Shown here piece by piece: positions 34,761-48,027 of a stretch of DNA of 64,000 nucleotides. This DNA comes from Sphaerolaimus hirsutus (lineage: Eukaryota > Nematoda > Chromadorea > Monhysterida > Sphaerolaimidae), in assembly GCA_964036195.1 (NCBI GenBank), contig OZ038460.1, positions 4,715,504 to 4,779,503 on the forward strand, given 5' to 3'. The notes beneath the pieces are model-generated. The model made no database searches, was not told the origin of the DNA, and saw nothing but the letters and a program-made list of their open reading frames with translations. A program made the translations under genes and the position numbers. The stretch's first letter is position 1, and each line of letters starts with the position of its first letter.

Positions 34761-34842
34761 GCTCAGATTCAATTGAAACGTAAGGTGCCTGTAAATCATC
34801 GAGTAGTTTGCTGCAATCGTGCGCCTTACGTTCCAATTGGAT
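34761..34842. repeat. ACGTAAGGTGC hairpin in the PEPCK 3' region
   Basis: CAGATTCAATTGAAACGTAAG is mirrored by CTTACGTTCCAATTGGAT-type sequence, beginning about 23 bases after the PEPCK stop codon. A relative is at 50420-50547. If transcribed in the 3' UTR it would form a strong hairpin. Confidence 0.6.
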
Positions 34843-37800
34843 AGGTGATTTACGTGAATTTGGGTAGTGAAATTTGGCTAGGTTTTTTCTTCTGAGAGGC
34901 GCCAGCATTTTGGTGGGTTATTTGTGGATTTGTCTTAACAAATAAGAGTTTCTTCTGTTAGTTTCTTTTTTAGGCTGGTCGGCCTCATTTATATATTTAT
35001 TTGAGTGCTTAACGGATTTTTTCTTTTTTTCTGTGTTGTTCTTAGTGTTTCGTTATCAATTTGACGCGATTTGAACATTCTCGTTAGAAGATATGCATAC
35101 ATTTATGTGTATCGATAAAAGGTGTGATAGGGTAGTTTTTCCTACCATTTTTTGCTAGCAGGGTTAGCGGATCTAAAATGACTGAATCATTACATCAGAT
35201 GTGAAAGCAGGTAGCACGAACAATGATACTCTGGTTCTGGTCAATAATTGGTGTTTTACATATTCATGACATTTAAATACAAGTACTAGACACATTTCTA
35301 GCTCGTGTATCGATTTGTCCTCATAAAATGACCACTTGTATTATTTATTATCTAAACAGCTCAAATATTTAGTTTTATCGGAAACATTGGTGTTGTAACG
35401 GAAATGAAAGTGAAAATGAAATACCTAGCTATGAATTGAAAAAAAAGAAATATGAAATCTGGGTAGCTTACGTGAAGAGAACTGAAATTCTCCAAATGCG
35501 TCGCTGTTTTTTGCTATTCTACGCAGCACCGGGAAAAAGACTTCCGCGTCCATAGTGCCTTTGGAATTCCGTAAAGCTTTATAAATGCGGAAGCTATTAA
35601 TCAGTAATTACATAGAACTACATCCAAAGGGGTTAGCTTACTACGGACTTGACGAGAGGCTTATATACCATATTCCATGCCAATAACGGACCAAACTGAA
35701 AATAATTGATGCGTTCGTTTCACTCCGGGTTGGTTTGACACAATTTTTCACGATCTTTATTCGTCAGTGGTTTAGTGGGAACCCCCCCACCCCCCAAAAA
35801 AAGAAAGCGACAACTAACGCTCCAGCTACCCCTCATGTGTGAAATGATAAATACAAAAGAGTAAGCTTACCTAGGCGTGCTGACGACGGATATTTACAAT
35901 GTGTGTGTGTGAATGAACCCTGTGCCGATGAACGATGATTGTTTGTCTTTGTTGTTGTCGAACTGTTGCTAGATTTGGGGGTTGAATAGTTTTAGTCGTT
36001 TATAATGTTGGAATTGTATTCCTGGATACCTGGACGTTGACGGAATGAAATTATTTTCCTGATACTTGTGAGGAAAAATAAACTCTTCCCGTTGAATAAC
36101 TTCCTCCTTAAATAACTCTCCCCTCCCTCAAAAACACATACCGTTTAAGTCTACCCTAAACCCTGGAATAAAACCCCAGGGAAGTTGTTTTCTTTGTCCA
36201 CATCCTGCCCCAATATACGTATGCAGTTTTTGTCATTTACACTCTATTTGAGTGGGGGTATTTCAAAGGGGGTCTATTATTGCCTCAGCTCGCTTAGACC
36301 TGGGGCATTTCGAGGGGGTCAATTCGAGGAAATACGGTATATGGTGCTGCGTCAGTGGCGCATGCAGTGGCCCACATTACGACTGGAGCGATGACTCACG
36401 CAATGCACCGCAATGATGACCTGTCGGTGAAATTCGAGCAAATTTGGACATTTTAAAATTTATCTGCATTGGCGTGCACTCAATCATTGCTTTTTGTGCA
36501 GCCGCTGAGTGAATCACGAATCAGAACGGGCTGCAATCGCGCTTGTACATACCTGCGGTGAATCACCTATGATCGCATTTTGATCCGTTCTTGAAGGCCT
36601 TTGTATCATATCAACAATTTGGAGGCTTAGAGGCTCAATCTATCGAGGTAGGTTTAGTTTTTTTTATCGACGTGTGAGCTGCATTTGCGCATGCGATGAG
36701 GTTACGCGCCGCGGATAATTCTTGCCAATTCCGCAACTTAGTAAGTAAAAAACCTTATCTTTTAACGCTAACGTTAACGTAAAAGAAGTTAAAAGCGAGA
36801 GGTAAACTTCTACATTTCTCTTCTAAATTTACTTTGTATTCAACTTTTTGCCCCTCACTTTAAAAAGTTTTACTCTTCAGCTTGCGGAATTGAACAATGG
36901 AAAGCTTCTCGCTGCCGCGGTGCGTGGGAGGCTTCACTGCGCATTTTTTATTTGTCTACCGTATTTCTTCTAATAGAAGAGCACCGTTCTATTTTTTTCG
37001 ACAACTTTTTTTACCTGCCGTTCTATTGGAGGTGCCGTTCTATTGGAGGTATGCCGTTCTATTGAAAGAAATACGGTATGCGGTTTTACGTTTACGCATG
37101 TAAATTTGCATTCAGGTCAAGACGCACTGCTACATTTCCCCCGTCATCAATTTACTTGGTCATTTTACGCTTAATCTGCGCCAAAAATGTCGTAAATCCC
37201 CAAAGTCGTAAATTTCGCTTACTCAATTGGCACGAAGCCAAAAGTGGTCATAGTTTCACATTAGTGCGCGCACACAAAGACCTTATGACACTGCCAGTTT
37301 TAATACGTGGAAATGCCTAGTGTGGTTTCTCAGTTATGCACCCCCCAAATGGCGCGTGTTGGGTGGCTGCACTGCATGACCACAGGTGGACTGATGTGTC
37401 AATAAGATTTTTGGGCATTTTGATGCTTTATAACATTGTCTATTTGCATATGGAACACTAACTGGTTCTGCAAGCTATTGCTGGTGAGCATAGCTTGGGG
37501 ATAAAAAGTCTTCATTGCTGTAGCTATGATTTTTCTGATGGTGTTGCAGATGATGCAATTGCAAATGCATTAATGCAAATTGATGATGGTTCAATTTCCA
37601 AGCAACGTTGTTACAGTTGTAAACATCTTTGTTGTTATAATTAGCAATAGCCAGTGCTAAAAAGTTGCAAAAATTGGATATATGATCATAAAGACAATAT
37701 CCTGGCAAAAAGCATCAAAATGCAGCACTATGTATCCAATCAGCTTATCTTGTCATATTTCATAACATTTTGACATTTTATGAATTATGTGACATTTTGA

Positions 37801-40800
37801 CATGCAGCATTAGTCAGCAAAGAATTCAGTGTTATGCCGAATATGCTTGGATCCAGTTGCCATTGTTTTTTTTCTAAATTCCACTTAGCAAATTATGACA
37901 TCTCTCACATGGATTACATAAACTCCCAGTGCTATGCGCAAATTTTCATTGTTTCAATTTGTAATTTACTTTGGGGGCCCCCATCCCCCCAGTGAACAAC
38001 TCTGCCCCCCAAACATGTATACACAGCGAGCGGTAATGCAGTGTATCATGCGCGCGGAGGGGCGGCCGTTCGGCGGGTTGGCTGACCGGCCCCAGCTTGA
38101 TGCATCCGTCCATGTGCAATTTCGCACACGCATTCTCTTTCTGTTTGTTGTGTACTACACGGTGGGTCACATGCTTTGGCGATTTGTTGTGAAATATTGT
38201 TTGGGAAAATTTAAGTGGGTTTGTAGTTTTAATGCTGGGTTTAGTGTTTACAGACTAGTATGATTTTTTCTTTCATCTCCATATCAATTATGAGTAACCG
38301 CTTACCCAAAAAAGTTATGTACCTAAATAAATATGTCACAGTTATCTCCCCAATCGAATTTGTGTGCGTGCAATCATGCCATCAAGCTGTACCCTGTGTT
38401 CAAAAGAGGGTGCATGCACATGCTGTGGGTTGGGACAGACATGTCAATGAGTGGGGAATACCACTTGACAGGGTATATAGTTGACTGCTGACAGGTTATT
38501 ATTCAATTATGGAGAGGTTATGTGCTGAGAAATATCTCCAGTGTATGTCATCATGCATTTTCTAAGTGAACTTCAACGTTTCCCATGCAATGCTGTGGAA
38601 AAACTGCTTATATGGTTTCTAGTTCTTATTGGTACACAATGATGGACCAGTCAGATGTGAATTCATGTGTATTTACTTCCCGATCCTGATTCCGGATCCC
38701 GTGAAATTCCGGGATTTAGCAGTCCCGATCCCGAAACCCCGATCCCGATCCCAATCCAGAAATCCAAAAAAAACAATCCCTATCTGGATCCCGAAAACTT
38801 TCAAATCCCGATCCCGATCCCAAGAATCTCCCAAGTCTGGGATCCCGATACCGGAAAAAATAGTGGAAATTATAAAAAGTGAAAAAAGGACATTTTTGCA
38901 AGCAAAAATGTGAATGCAAACCCCCAGCATCCATTTTATGTCACTTTTCTGGCATCCAACAGTGTTTTGAGACCTTTATGAACAACTGTGAATGCCAGAA
39001 CAGTGACGAAAATCTCTATCCCTAGACCCCAATCCTGATCCCGAAAAAATGTCAATCCCATCCTGATCCCGATCCCCTGGCCTCAATCCTAGCCAATCCC
39101 GATCCCAATCCCGAAATCTCAAAATACCAATCCCGATCCCGATCCCGAAACCTCAATCCCGATCCCGAAATTTCAAAAAGTGAATCCCGATCCCGATCCC
39201 GAAAAGTCAATCCCGTTTGAACCCTAGATACACATCTATTTTACCCGACCTGGCACTTTCTGTGTGACAGGGGTCTGTACCTAGGTGTTGGGTGCAAATC
39301 TGGAACTGTGTAAAATGTTGCATAAAATGTAAAATATCAAATAAATCTAGCAAATTTTGTGTAAAATGTCTGGTAAAACATTTTACTGCACTCCACTGAG
39401 CATTTACATTTGAAATATATTTACATGCACTGGAAAAGTTATGTGACATTTCCTATTTTGCATGAGAACATATGGAACCCAACACACCAATGAGCGCACA
39501 TCATGCACCTTTCATTGCAATTCAATTAGACCCCAGGCGCCAACTCCAAGCACCAAACCCTGTGCGCATGCATGTGCACCGATGCGTGTGCATGTACACG
39601 CGCAGCCCTCCCTCTACCCCGGGTGCGATCATTGACGCTTGTGTGTGCTTGATTTTCGAATTACATTTGCAATATTAGCGGGCCGGCCTTGTAAGGATTT
39701 TGCATGTGCACTGGGTTTTGTGATTGCGCCTCTGAGACTTGTGAACGTCTTTTGTAAATTGATTGAGTGGATAATTGGGTGATTTGTTGGTTGTCGAGTA
39801 TTTTAATTAAGTATTTGATTAATTAAAAATTCAGTTATTCTCTGAAGGCAATATATTTAAATGACGAGAAAGATATAACTATGTATCACTTCGAAATTCA
39901 TCCGCGAAATTTTGCATGCAATTCGTCGTGGCTTGAAATTTAACCAGCCCGACACGTTTTTTTCGGGTAACCCGATGCATTTCTGCGCTGCCCAATTTTT
40001 GCCACATTTCAATGGGCAGCACAATAAGAATCGATCTGTGTGCCCGGAAAACGTGTCGGGCAAATTACGTTTGCACCCTGAAGCAGATTGAGCCTTAGTA
40101 AGTGCCACTTGTGTGTTCATGCAAAATCGATAAGTTTTGTGTTTCTTAGGTTTAATGGCGACCACTCTTGGCATTTTATGATGTGTGTCTAGTAGTTTGA
40201 TATGACGCCACTAGTGCTTTATCATGTTGTAAATGTGTGTTTTTTATGAATGTCGTTTTTTAAATATTTTATTTGATAATTACCTGAGTGTAATTTAGTG
40301 GGGTCGGTTAGCGCTTTTTTGCAAGCGACTTTAAATAGGTAGCGTTCATTTGAAAAACGTTTAAAATACCAGTTCTTTAAATGAGTGGCTAAATTTCACG
40401 TAGAAATTGGCCTGAAAAGTATACTTATAAAAAAGCTACTGTTTTTGTTTACATAAGCTACTGCTACTGTAAATCACAACTTTCTTGTCAGTTTCTCACA
40501 ACTAATATTCCCGATACAGTTTGTTTTAAAATGATTTTAAGTGTTCCTTTAAAAAAGAGAAAGACGTTTTTCCCGCCCTCAATTTGTCAAAAGTGTTCCT
40601 TTTTACTGGGTAATAACGTCAAACAATGTCCTTGAAATATTTCTAAGTAGGTAGTTGTCTTTAGTTAACATTGTACAGTAAACAAATGTACTATTGTACA
40701 CTTTACACGGCACATCACTTCTCAATTTTATTCACAAATGTTTTTTTGCCATCATCTACATAATGGTTTTCTCTCATTACAAGGTTTTTCATTGGTAGAG

Positions 40801-40994
40801 AATTCAAATACAACTAGCGTGCGGCAATTGTAAAAAGCGGTATTTCTATTAATACAATTTCTCTGATGACAATTTGTAATGGCAATGATTGTAATGTCAT
40901 ACTCCATCCCTGTCTACTGGTTGGGTGCAGCTGCCACCTACATAGTAGCAAATGGTGATGGGAACATGCCATACTTCTGCCAAATAGCTCCCAG
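34843..40994. other. Intergenic DNA, no gene recognised
   Basis: AT-rich sequence. It holds two elements with TACCG...CGGTA ends (36138-36340 and 36957-37078; the latter with CCGTTCTATTGGAGG words), a run of ATCCCGATCCCG units (about 38675-39228), and a GC-rich patch at 38030-38100. Short open frames such as those at 37475-37708 and 37934-38263 show no family I recognise. No convincing polyadenylation signal for PEPCK was pinned down. Confidence 0.45.
38675..39228. repeat. (GATCCC)n degenerate simple repeat ending in TTTGAACCCTA
   Basis: CCCGATCCCGAAA-type words are repeated with interruptions over about 550 bp. The right edge reads CCCGTTTGAACCCTAG, the same terminal word found at the right end of 41588-42163 and near 47298. 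It is probably the inner satellite of an hAT-like element whose left end I cannot locate. Confidence 0.55.
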
Positions 40995-41172
40995 GTGTCA
41001 GTCCCACACACTGTAAAATGTCATGGAAACTTCATGTGAAATGTGTTTTAATTTTCCAGTTAAACCCTCCAGTTTTACATGGCATTTTACTTTTTACATG
41101 ACACTCCATTTTTAACATGACACTTTTTTTATTTTACATGACATTTGTTAGGGTGTGGGACTGCCCCTGGAG
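40995..41172 (+). repeat. Introner-family element, intergenic copy
   Basis: The left is CCAG|GTGTCAGTCCCACACACTG and the right GTGTGGGACTGCCCCTGGAG, with arms of GTAAAATGTCATG / CATGACA words. The donor-like left end is intact. The right end has CCCCTGGAG instead of CCCCCAG. No exon is recognised around it. Confidence 0.6.
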
Positions 41173-41587
41173 GGTAGCAACTCCCCCATTTTGCATGAGG
41201 GGGAAAGCTGGGAAAGCTAAATATCAGGACACTAACTTATTTAAAATGGGCAGATTAATGAAGCTATGCAGAAACAGGGTCAACAATTGTACTCACCTAT
41301 TAATCTCATGTAGTTCAATGAAATAATTTGAACTAGGTTTAATTTGTTACTCATCAAAGTTACTTCACACATAATTAAATTCATGCTGTTGCAATTGAGC
41401 CAGAAGTGCTATTTACATTCTGTAAAGTGATTTGGCTGTCTTTTGTGAAATGATAAGTAAATGATTGTGGGCCATGCTTATAATGTGATTAAGTTGTTCA
41501 CATCAAGTGATTACAGCAAGTGGACACAAAGTTCACATGAATCTATGCAAGTGGTTGTGGACCAATGATGACATGAACTTCATATTA

Positions 41588-42163
41588 AGGTTCAAACAGG
41601 ACCTCTTTTTCAGGCTGGGACTGGGACCTGGACCATAATTTTTTTTATCGGGACTGGGACTGGGGGATTGTACCAGGACTGGGACCAGGACTGGCATTTT
41701 CTTATTGTTGGGACCGGGACTGGGACTGGGGTGTCGGGAACTGGACTAGGACTGGGGTGTCGGGAACTGGACTAGGACTGGTGCTGCCTCAGTCCCTGAA
41801 TGACACTGAAACATCTACCAGACAGGACTGAGGTATTGGGATCAGAAATACTATGTAATAATAGGCCTAATATATCCTTAGAAAAGACAAATTTATTAAA
41901 AAAACATTATAAAAAACATAAACAGGTCATTGAAAAACAATGTTTTTTAATCCCTTATAAAATACTATAAAATTCCAGGACCAGGACTGGGAGCGGGACT
42001 GAGGCATCGTACCGGGAGCGGGACTGAGGCATCATACCCGGACCTGACAGGGACTGGGACTGGCTTTTTTTTCCGTACCGGGACTGGGACTGGGACTGGT
42101 ACCGCCCCAGTCCCGGATTTTTGCCAAACCATCTACCGAGACCGTGGTCCTGTTTGAACCCTA
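41588..42163. mobile_element. hAT-like element rich in (GGGACT)n
   Basis: Ends are AAGGTTCAAACAGGACC and GGTCCTGTTTGAACCCTA. The interior repeats GGGACTGGGACTGG words. The flanking 8-mers CTTCATAT and CTTCACAA agree at six of eight positions, suggesting an old 8-bp duplication. The superfamily is inferred from end sequence and duplication length. Confidence 0.6.
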
Positions 42164-44798
42164 CTTCACAAGTGGTTGGCAGACCAATGACGTCATGAAT
42201 GAAGAGACTGCTGGGTGCCACATGCATCAAATTAAACTGAATGAAGCGTTGTGGCGCCTTTTGCTGAGGCCCCAAAATGGCGCCAGCGCCATTGTATCAT
42301 TCCCAACACTAGTTAGTGCCCAGTCGCATTTGATGGTCACGTTTTTGAAATGACGCCTTGATTTGCCATTCTCGCGTGTTTCCCCTCACCTCATTGCCGC
42401 CCGCGCCATAATTCGTTTCAAAATATTTTATTTCATTTTCCTTCGCATGACAAACTGCCGGCGAGTTCGTTGAACTTGTGAAATTGTTCGGGTTTTTTTG
42501 CCTCTGATTTTGGCACTAAACTCCATTGAAATTCGCGATTTTTTGGGATAATTTGATTATTTGAATAATGTTATGGTTTACGGTTTATGTCCACCAAAAT
42601 TTTTATTTTACGGTTATGTCCACCAACGATCATTATATCTCGTGTATTAGTGCAAAATAACCCCGTAAACTTGTCTTGCGCGCGCATATTTTCTCTGCGT
42701 TGCTGTATTTTTTGTTTAAGGGTTTTTTTGCGGGAAAACGTTTACATCAAATAAATAGGCGGCGGTGTGTTGAACTGTGTAAAATGAAATTGATTGATGA
42801 TTTATACATAAGATTTTAGCGCACTTATGTTGTTGTCAGTGCGAAATGTCATTATTCTGCACATCGACATTATGCGGCGTGTTTAAATTTGCGTGATACT
42901 TGTAAATATCAGTGTTTCCCGGTCTCGCGTTAAGACAACAATCTTTCAAATTATAAATATTTTGAGTGAAATTGTGCACCTGAAAGTGCACTGGGGGAAT
43001 CGTAAATTTAATGAATTTTGTATTTTATATTGACAAAAAAATGAACTCTTGAATTGAGTGAACTTCACAAAAAATTTCTGCATTGTTGTACGCTTTTTGT
43101 GCAGTTTTCTACGTGATTTCTGCGTCTTTATCAACTTCAACGATTGACGTTTATGTTTTTTATCTACTTGGTTATTTTGGCATTACCTTTTTTTGCATTC
43201 ATGTAAAATACGTTCCACGACTTTCGTTAGATAATATCGTCTATCCGCACATTAGTTTAAATCATAGTTGTTAAAACTATTTACGTTTAGTCGAAAGATA
43301 CGTATACTGAGTAGTGCGTAAATACGTTTACGTTTCCTCTTGAAAGAAAGTTTCCTTTTCTTAAAGTACTCGAGTACGGAAAACGTATTTCGTATAGGCT
43401 TTTATATTGGCTTTATCAAGGCATAGAAGGAAAAAGGAATACAGAAATTAAAAATATCAAAATAGGTAGTCAAAAATTTGGTATATAAGAACATATTTAC
43501 ATAGTCAATAATAGCTGAAAATAGGCAAAAAAAAACCCAGATGAACTAGTGAATTTTAAGGGGAAATGGGCAAAAATGCATGAAAATTAGTGATTTTGAG
43601 TGAAAATTGGTGCAAAAATTTTCAAAAAGTGAAAAAGTATTTACCTACTCACGTTTACACATGACATAAGTAAAAGTAAAAAAATTTACTTTACGTTTTC
43701 TGTAATCAAGTATTCTCTGTACTCAAGGGTGAGTAATAAATAAATACTTTACGTTGAAAAAAGTTCAGTACTTTTTACAACTCTGGTTGAGATTTAAAAA
43801 AGTCCAATAGTAGTTTGTAAGCCTAAAAACCATGAGTTAAATATAACGCGATTATCTCCGAAAATGTTTTTCACAATCCAGTATGCACAATTGCGTTTTT
43901 TTTTCATATTACCATCGGACGGGAAAAATTGGTTTCGGGCCGACCTATACACGTTCAACTGCGACATTTCGTCATGTTCTAAATTATTCTGATAAAACGC
44001 GGTCACACTGATTCCAGTTTAGACTGGCAAACGGGAACGAGTGTTGCCGTCTGTTTTTTTCCGGATTGTGGTTGTCAATCTAATTCGATGGGATAGTCTT
44101 CTATTTACTTGAACGAATTTTAATATTAGCTTAATAGAGTTTGCCAGAAATCGTTGTATAATAACTGACATGATATTTATGCTGTTCGGTTGGCTGATAC
44201 GTTTGAAAATTCGTTTCGATTCGTTTGAAAATTGCGTTTTTTTAAACAGGAGGTTGCCAATCAGAACCACGTAGAATCGAGCAGCCAAGTATCATGTCAG
44301 GTTTTCTACGATTTTGGGGAAATTGAATTTCGTACCCATACTCGTATTTAGCATTTAATTATTTCTTTTTCTTTTGAAATCTCTAGGTACAAATTATTAT
44401 ACAAGTTTGGATTTTTAGCGTCGAGCGTCAAAATTAGCCGCCGTGTCTAATTCACTGAAATCTCTTCAGAAGATTTTATTGTTTCTTTGTCACCGCTGCC
44501 GACATTTTATAAAAATCATTCATCTCAGAATTGTCGGGTTTTCAATCGAATTCACATTTGAGTTAGGTATAATTTTTATTTTTCGTCCGGCGAACATTTC
44601 AAATTATAATCCCACCTTTGGGAATCTGCGCAGATGAGATTTCATTCACATCCGCGAAATGGGTAGAACTGCAATCACACTTATTATATCTCTCACTAAA
44701 TATCTGTATTATTATACCAACAAAAAAATTCATTTTGACCAATTTCGCACGTTTAGTAAAGTGATAGGGAACTGGTAAGAGATGTACAGGTTGTAAGT
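42164..44798. other. Intergenic DNA, no gene recognised
   Basis: A GGCGCC scrap lies at 42250-42290. From about 43266 to 43785 there are inverted ends ATAGTTGTTAAAAC and TTTTTACAACTCTG with ACGTTTACGTTT words between them, resembling the hAT elements at 53768 and 55078 but without a clear target duplication. The rest is AT-rich without recognised features. Confidence 0.4.
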
Positions 44799-45370
44799 AG
44801 GGTGTCAAAACAATTTTTTGACGGAAAACGGAAACGGAAAAAAAAATTTCAGAGGCCGGAAAATGGAAAAAGAGGCCGGAAAAACGGAAACGGAAAAATC
44901 AAATTTGCACGGAAATAGAAAAACTTGCTGAAATTTTGCCAGAAATTGGAAAAAATTTGCAGTAATTTTGCTGGAAACAGAAATTTTTTTACATCATTGA
45001 CAATCTGCATGAATTTTCACCAGTTTGGCTGATCAGAAAACAGAAAGTTGAGCCACAAAAAGGTAAAATGAGGCGGAAAAATGGAAAATTGAGGCGGAAA
45101 ATGGAAAAAAAGCGGAAAAACTGGAAATTGAGGCGGAAAATGGAAAAAAGGCGGAAAAACTGGAAATTGAGGTGGAAAACGGAAAAAAAGGCGGAAAAAC
45201 TGAAAATTCAGCCGGAAAACGGAAAATGAGCCGGAAAAACGGAAACGGAAAAAAAAGTTGCCGGAAAACGGAATGGAAAATGGAGAAAAAAATTCAGCAG
45301 CCGGAAAACGGAACGGAAAACGGAAAAAATTTGCCTGCGGAAAACGGAAAACGGAAATTTGACACCCTAG
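44799..45370. mobile_element. hAT-type element rich in CGGAAAA, TSD TTGTAAGT
   Basis: The 572-bp element starts AGGGTGTCAAAAC and ends TTTGACACCCTAG. It is flanked by exact 8-bp repeats TTGTAAGT (44791-44798 and 45371-45378). The interior is a degenerate array of CGGAAAACGGAAA and GGCGGAAAAATGG words. No transposase is present. Confidence 0.85.
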
Positions 45371-46129
45371 TTGTAAGTGGCATGTGAAGTGACCAGTAAA
45401 CTTATATGGAGTAAGAAAATCGAACGAAAACACTTTTTACTTGGCACTTCCCTATCAGTGTAATGACATTGATTATCACTATCACTTTTCTTCTCACTTG
45501 TCCACTTGCAGAATTGGTACCACACCTTCAAAAGGCAGCCAATCATTCACACAATTTGTCCGTCGCAATCCACACGCACCTGACCGAGCTGATCACCTAG
45601 CGCAGCTCAGCGGTGGTGTTCGAGCAATCCATCTCCATAGTATTTGGTTGTAAACGCATCAATGTAAAGTGTATCATGTCAGCCGTGTCGCTTGCGTGCA
45701 GTGGGGGGGGGGGGGTGGATGTGTCGTGTGTAAGTGCGGTTTGTTGTGCACGCGGCGGCGGCGGTGTTACATCCATGTGCCCCCCTCCCCCCAAATCTGC
45801 AGACGCGGCAATGTAAATAGGTGACCCCCATTTGTGTGTCGGACGGACTGCCACCCCCCCCCCCTCCCCCAGTCAGTGTGAATTTGTGTGTATTTACACC
45901 GCGGATAACCATTAACGCATGTTGTGATTATTGCAACCTTGACTTCATTTGTTTTGTCACAATTTTCCAGGTTTTGGTTTATTTTCAATCAACAGAGCCT
46001 TTTGCAGACAAGCTACTGGGAATAAGAAACTTATGGGAATATGAATTAACAATCTCAAGGTAGAGAGTTTTGCATTAACTTGAATCAATAGGGTTTCAAT
46101 CATACAAATGATACCAATTATAACTTATA

Positions 46130-47080
46130 CATTAGCGGTCAGAATAGTTGAGACTTTCCACCATTGTCTCATTAGGGAAATTTGTTCAGGTGAGGTCCAA
46201 CTGTGTTCGCGTGCACGTCACTCCTCAACCGCTGAGTGATAATTGTTGATATTTGAATATAATGTAATTTTATGTCGGGGCTAAGGTGAAAATCGATGGC
46301 ATCTTACTACGACTTCCCTGACCCAAGATATGGTGGGTCTGAAAAAGTTTGGGTGTCCCCCAGAAATAACACAATTTGCACGCCAATAACTTTTTCATTT
46401 GTCAACTGATTTTTGTCAATCAACCTTTAAAATGATCACAAGTGATTGGATAGTTCATTTTTGAGGTCAAATCGGTGATGTAGAGTTGCACATATATCGA
46501 TTTGACCCTGCAGTTGTTGATATGAATGAGAGGCAGAAGTGTGAAGTGCTATGACTTTTGATTGGTAAGAGATATTGATATGATTCTTGTGGTATGGGGT
46601 TTCTCTTGATCAAGAGTATATAATAGCATGTACAAACAAAATTCCAAAAACATTTCTGAAATTGGGCCAAATCGATATATGCACAATTCTACATCACTGA
46701 TTTGACTACAAAAATGAACTCTCCAATCATTTGTGATCATTTTAAAAGTCATTTGACAAAAATCAGTCGACAAATGAATGAGTTATTGACATGCAAACTT
46801 TGTGTTTCTGGGCGACACCCAATTTTTTTGGAAAAGTTTACTTTTTTTCAGACACCATATCTCGGGTCAGGGGAGTCATAGAAAGATGCCATCGATTTTC
46901 CGCTGCCATTTTCCATCGATGCCAGCGAGCCCCGACATAAAATTACATTATATTCAAATATCAACAATTTTCACTCAGCGGTTGAGGAGTGACATGCACA
47001 CAAACACTGTCGGACCTCACCTGAACAAATTTCCCTTATGAGATGGTGGTGGAGAGTCTCAACTATTCTGGCCGCTAGTG
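46130..47080. mobile_element. 951-bp foldback element flanked by TA
   Basis: Ends CATTAGCGGTCAGAATAGTT and, reversed, CACTAGCGGCCAGAATAGTT are bordered by TA on both sides. The inverted similarity runs through both arms (AATGTAATTTTATGTCGGGG with CCCCGACATAAAATTACATT) to a centre near 46600. TA duplication and terminal sequence suit a Tc1/mariner-type non-autonomous element. No transposase is encoded. Confidence 0.8.
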
Positions 47081-48027
47081 TATTTCATTGATTGTAAAAT
47101 TATGAAAAGTTATGATGATCGATTAATTGAAAAAATTATCAAATACAAGTGAATGCAAATGCTGCAGGTTGTTACAGGATCAGTTTTTACAGGACTGGAT
47201 ATTTTTTCTCAGGACCGGGCCGGGGACTAGGACCCGGACTGCCTCAGTCCAGGAAATTTGCTCACCTATGTGTGGGACAATTGTCCCATTTGAACCCTAA
47301 GTACAAGTACAGTAAGTAAAGTGACAAGTGAACTCATAAGTGGAAGTATACTTCTAAATATATAACTTGTCACTGATGAGTTTATTTGTCACATAGATTA
47401 CCATACTCATTATCACATACTGGCCAACAGCCCATCAATTAGATGTTTAATGCAACAGTATGTCAAAATCACCTATCGGGGTGGGGGCATGCGCAACTGG
47501 TGTAAAATGTGATGTATTTCCATGATATGTACACACGCAGCGCGATTATGTGCATAGATCGATTGGATTGTCGGCAAAGTAGCGTTTGTGTTTGGTGTCA
47601 CATGCAAAGTGACTGCTGACTACTTTATGCCTGATTTGTTGTCGTCAAACAGGTTACAAATGAGTGATTTTACTTGATTTCGTGTGTGTTTAGTTTGGCA
47701 CCTTAAATGTGTTTATTTGAGAAGATTCTGCGGCATTTAAGGTGTAGGTTTGGAGTAGTTTAGTTTACTTAAATTATGCCTGCAGTTATATAAATTCTGC
47801 ACTGTGTAAAAGTGATAAAAAATTTCATGTGTTGAAACAACATGTGACAAAATTTCATGTGTTGAAATTATGTGACCAAATTTTGTTTTTTTGAGAAGTG
47901 TTTTCATGTCACTCGTTTTTTACTCTTGCAGCAAAGTATTTTGTCGTCGTTTACAGATTCTCTCATCAGTTGACAATGTGCATACCTAATTAGATCCTCA
48001 AAATTGCCCAACATTATTGAATCCAAC

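Noticed and set aside
37475-37708. 77-codon - strand frame (MPGYCLYDHISNFC...)
   Set aside because: Examined as a possible transposase or gene exon, but no family motif, no clear splice sites and no adjoining coding sequence.
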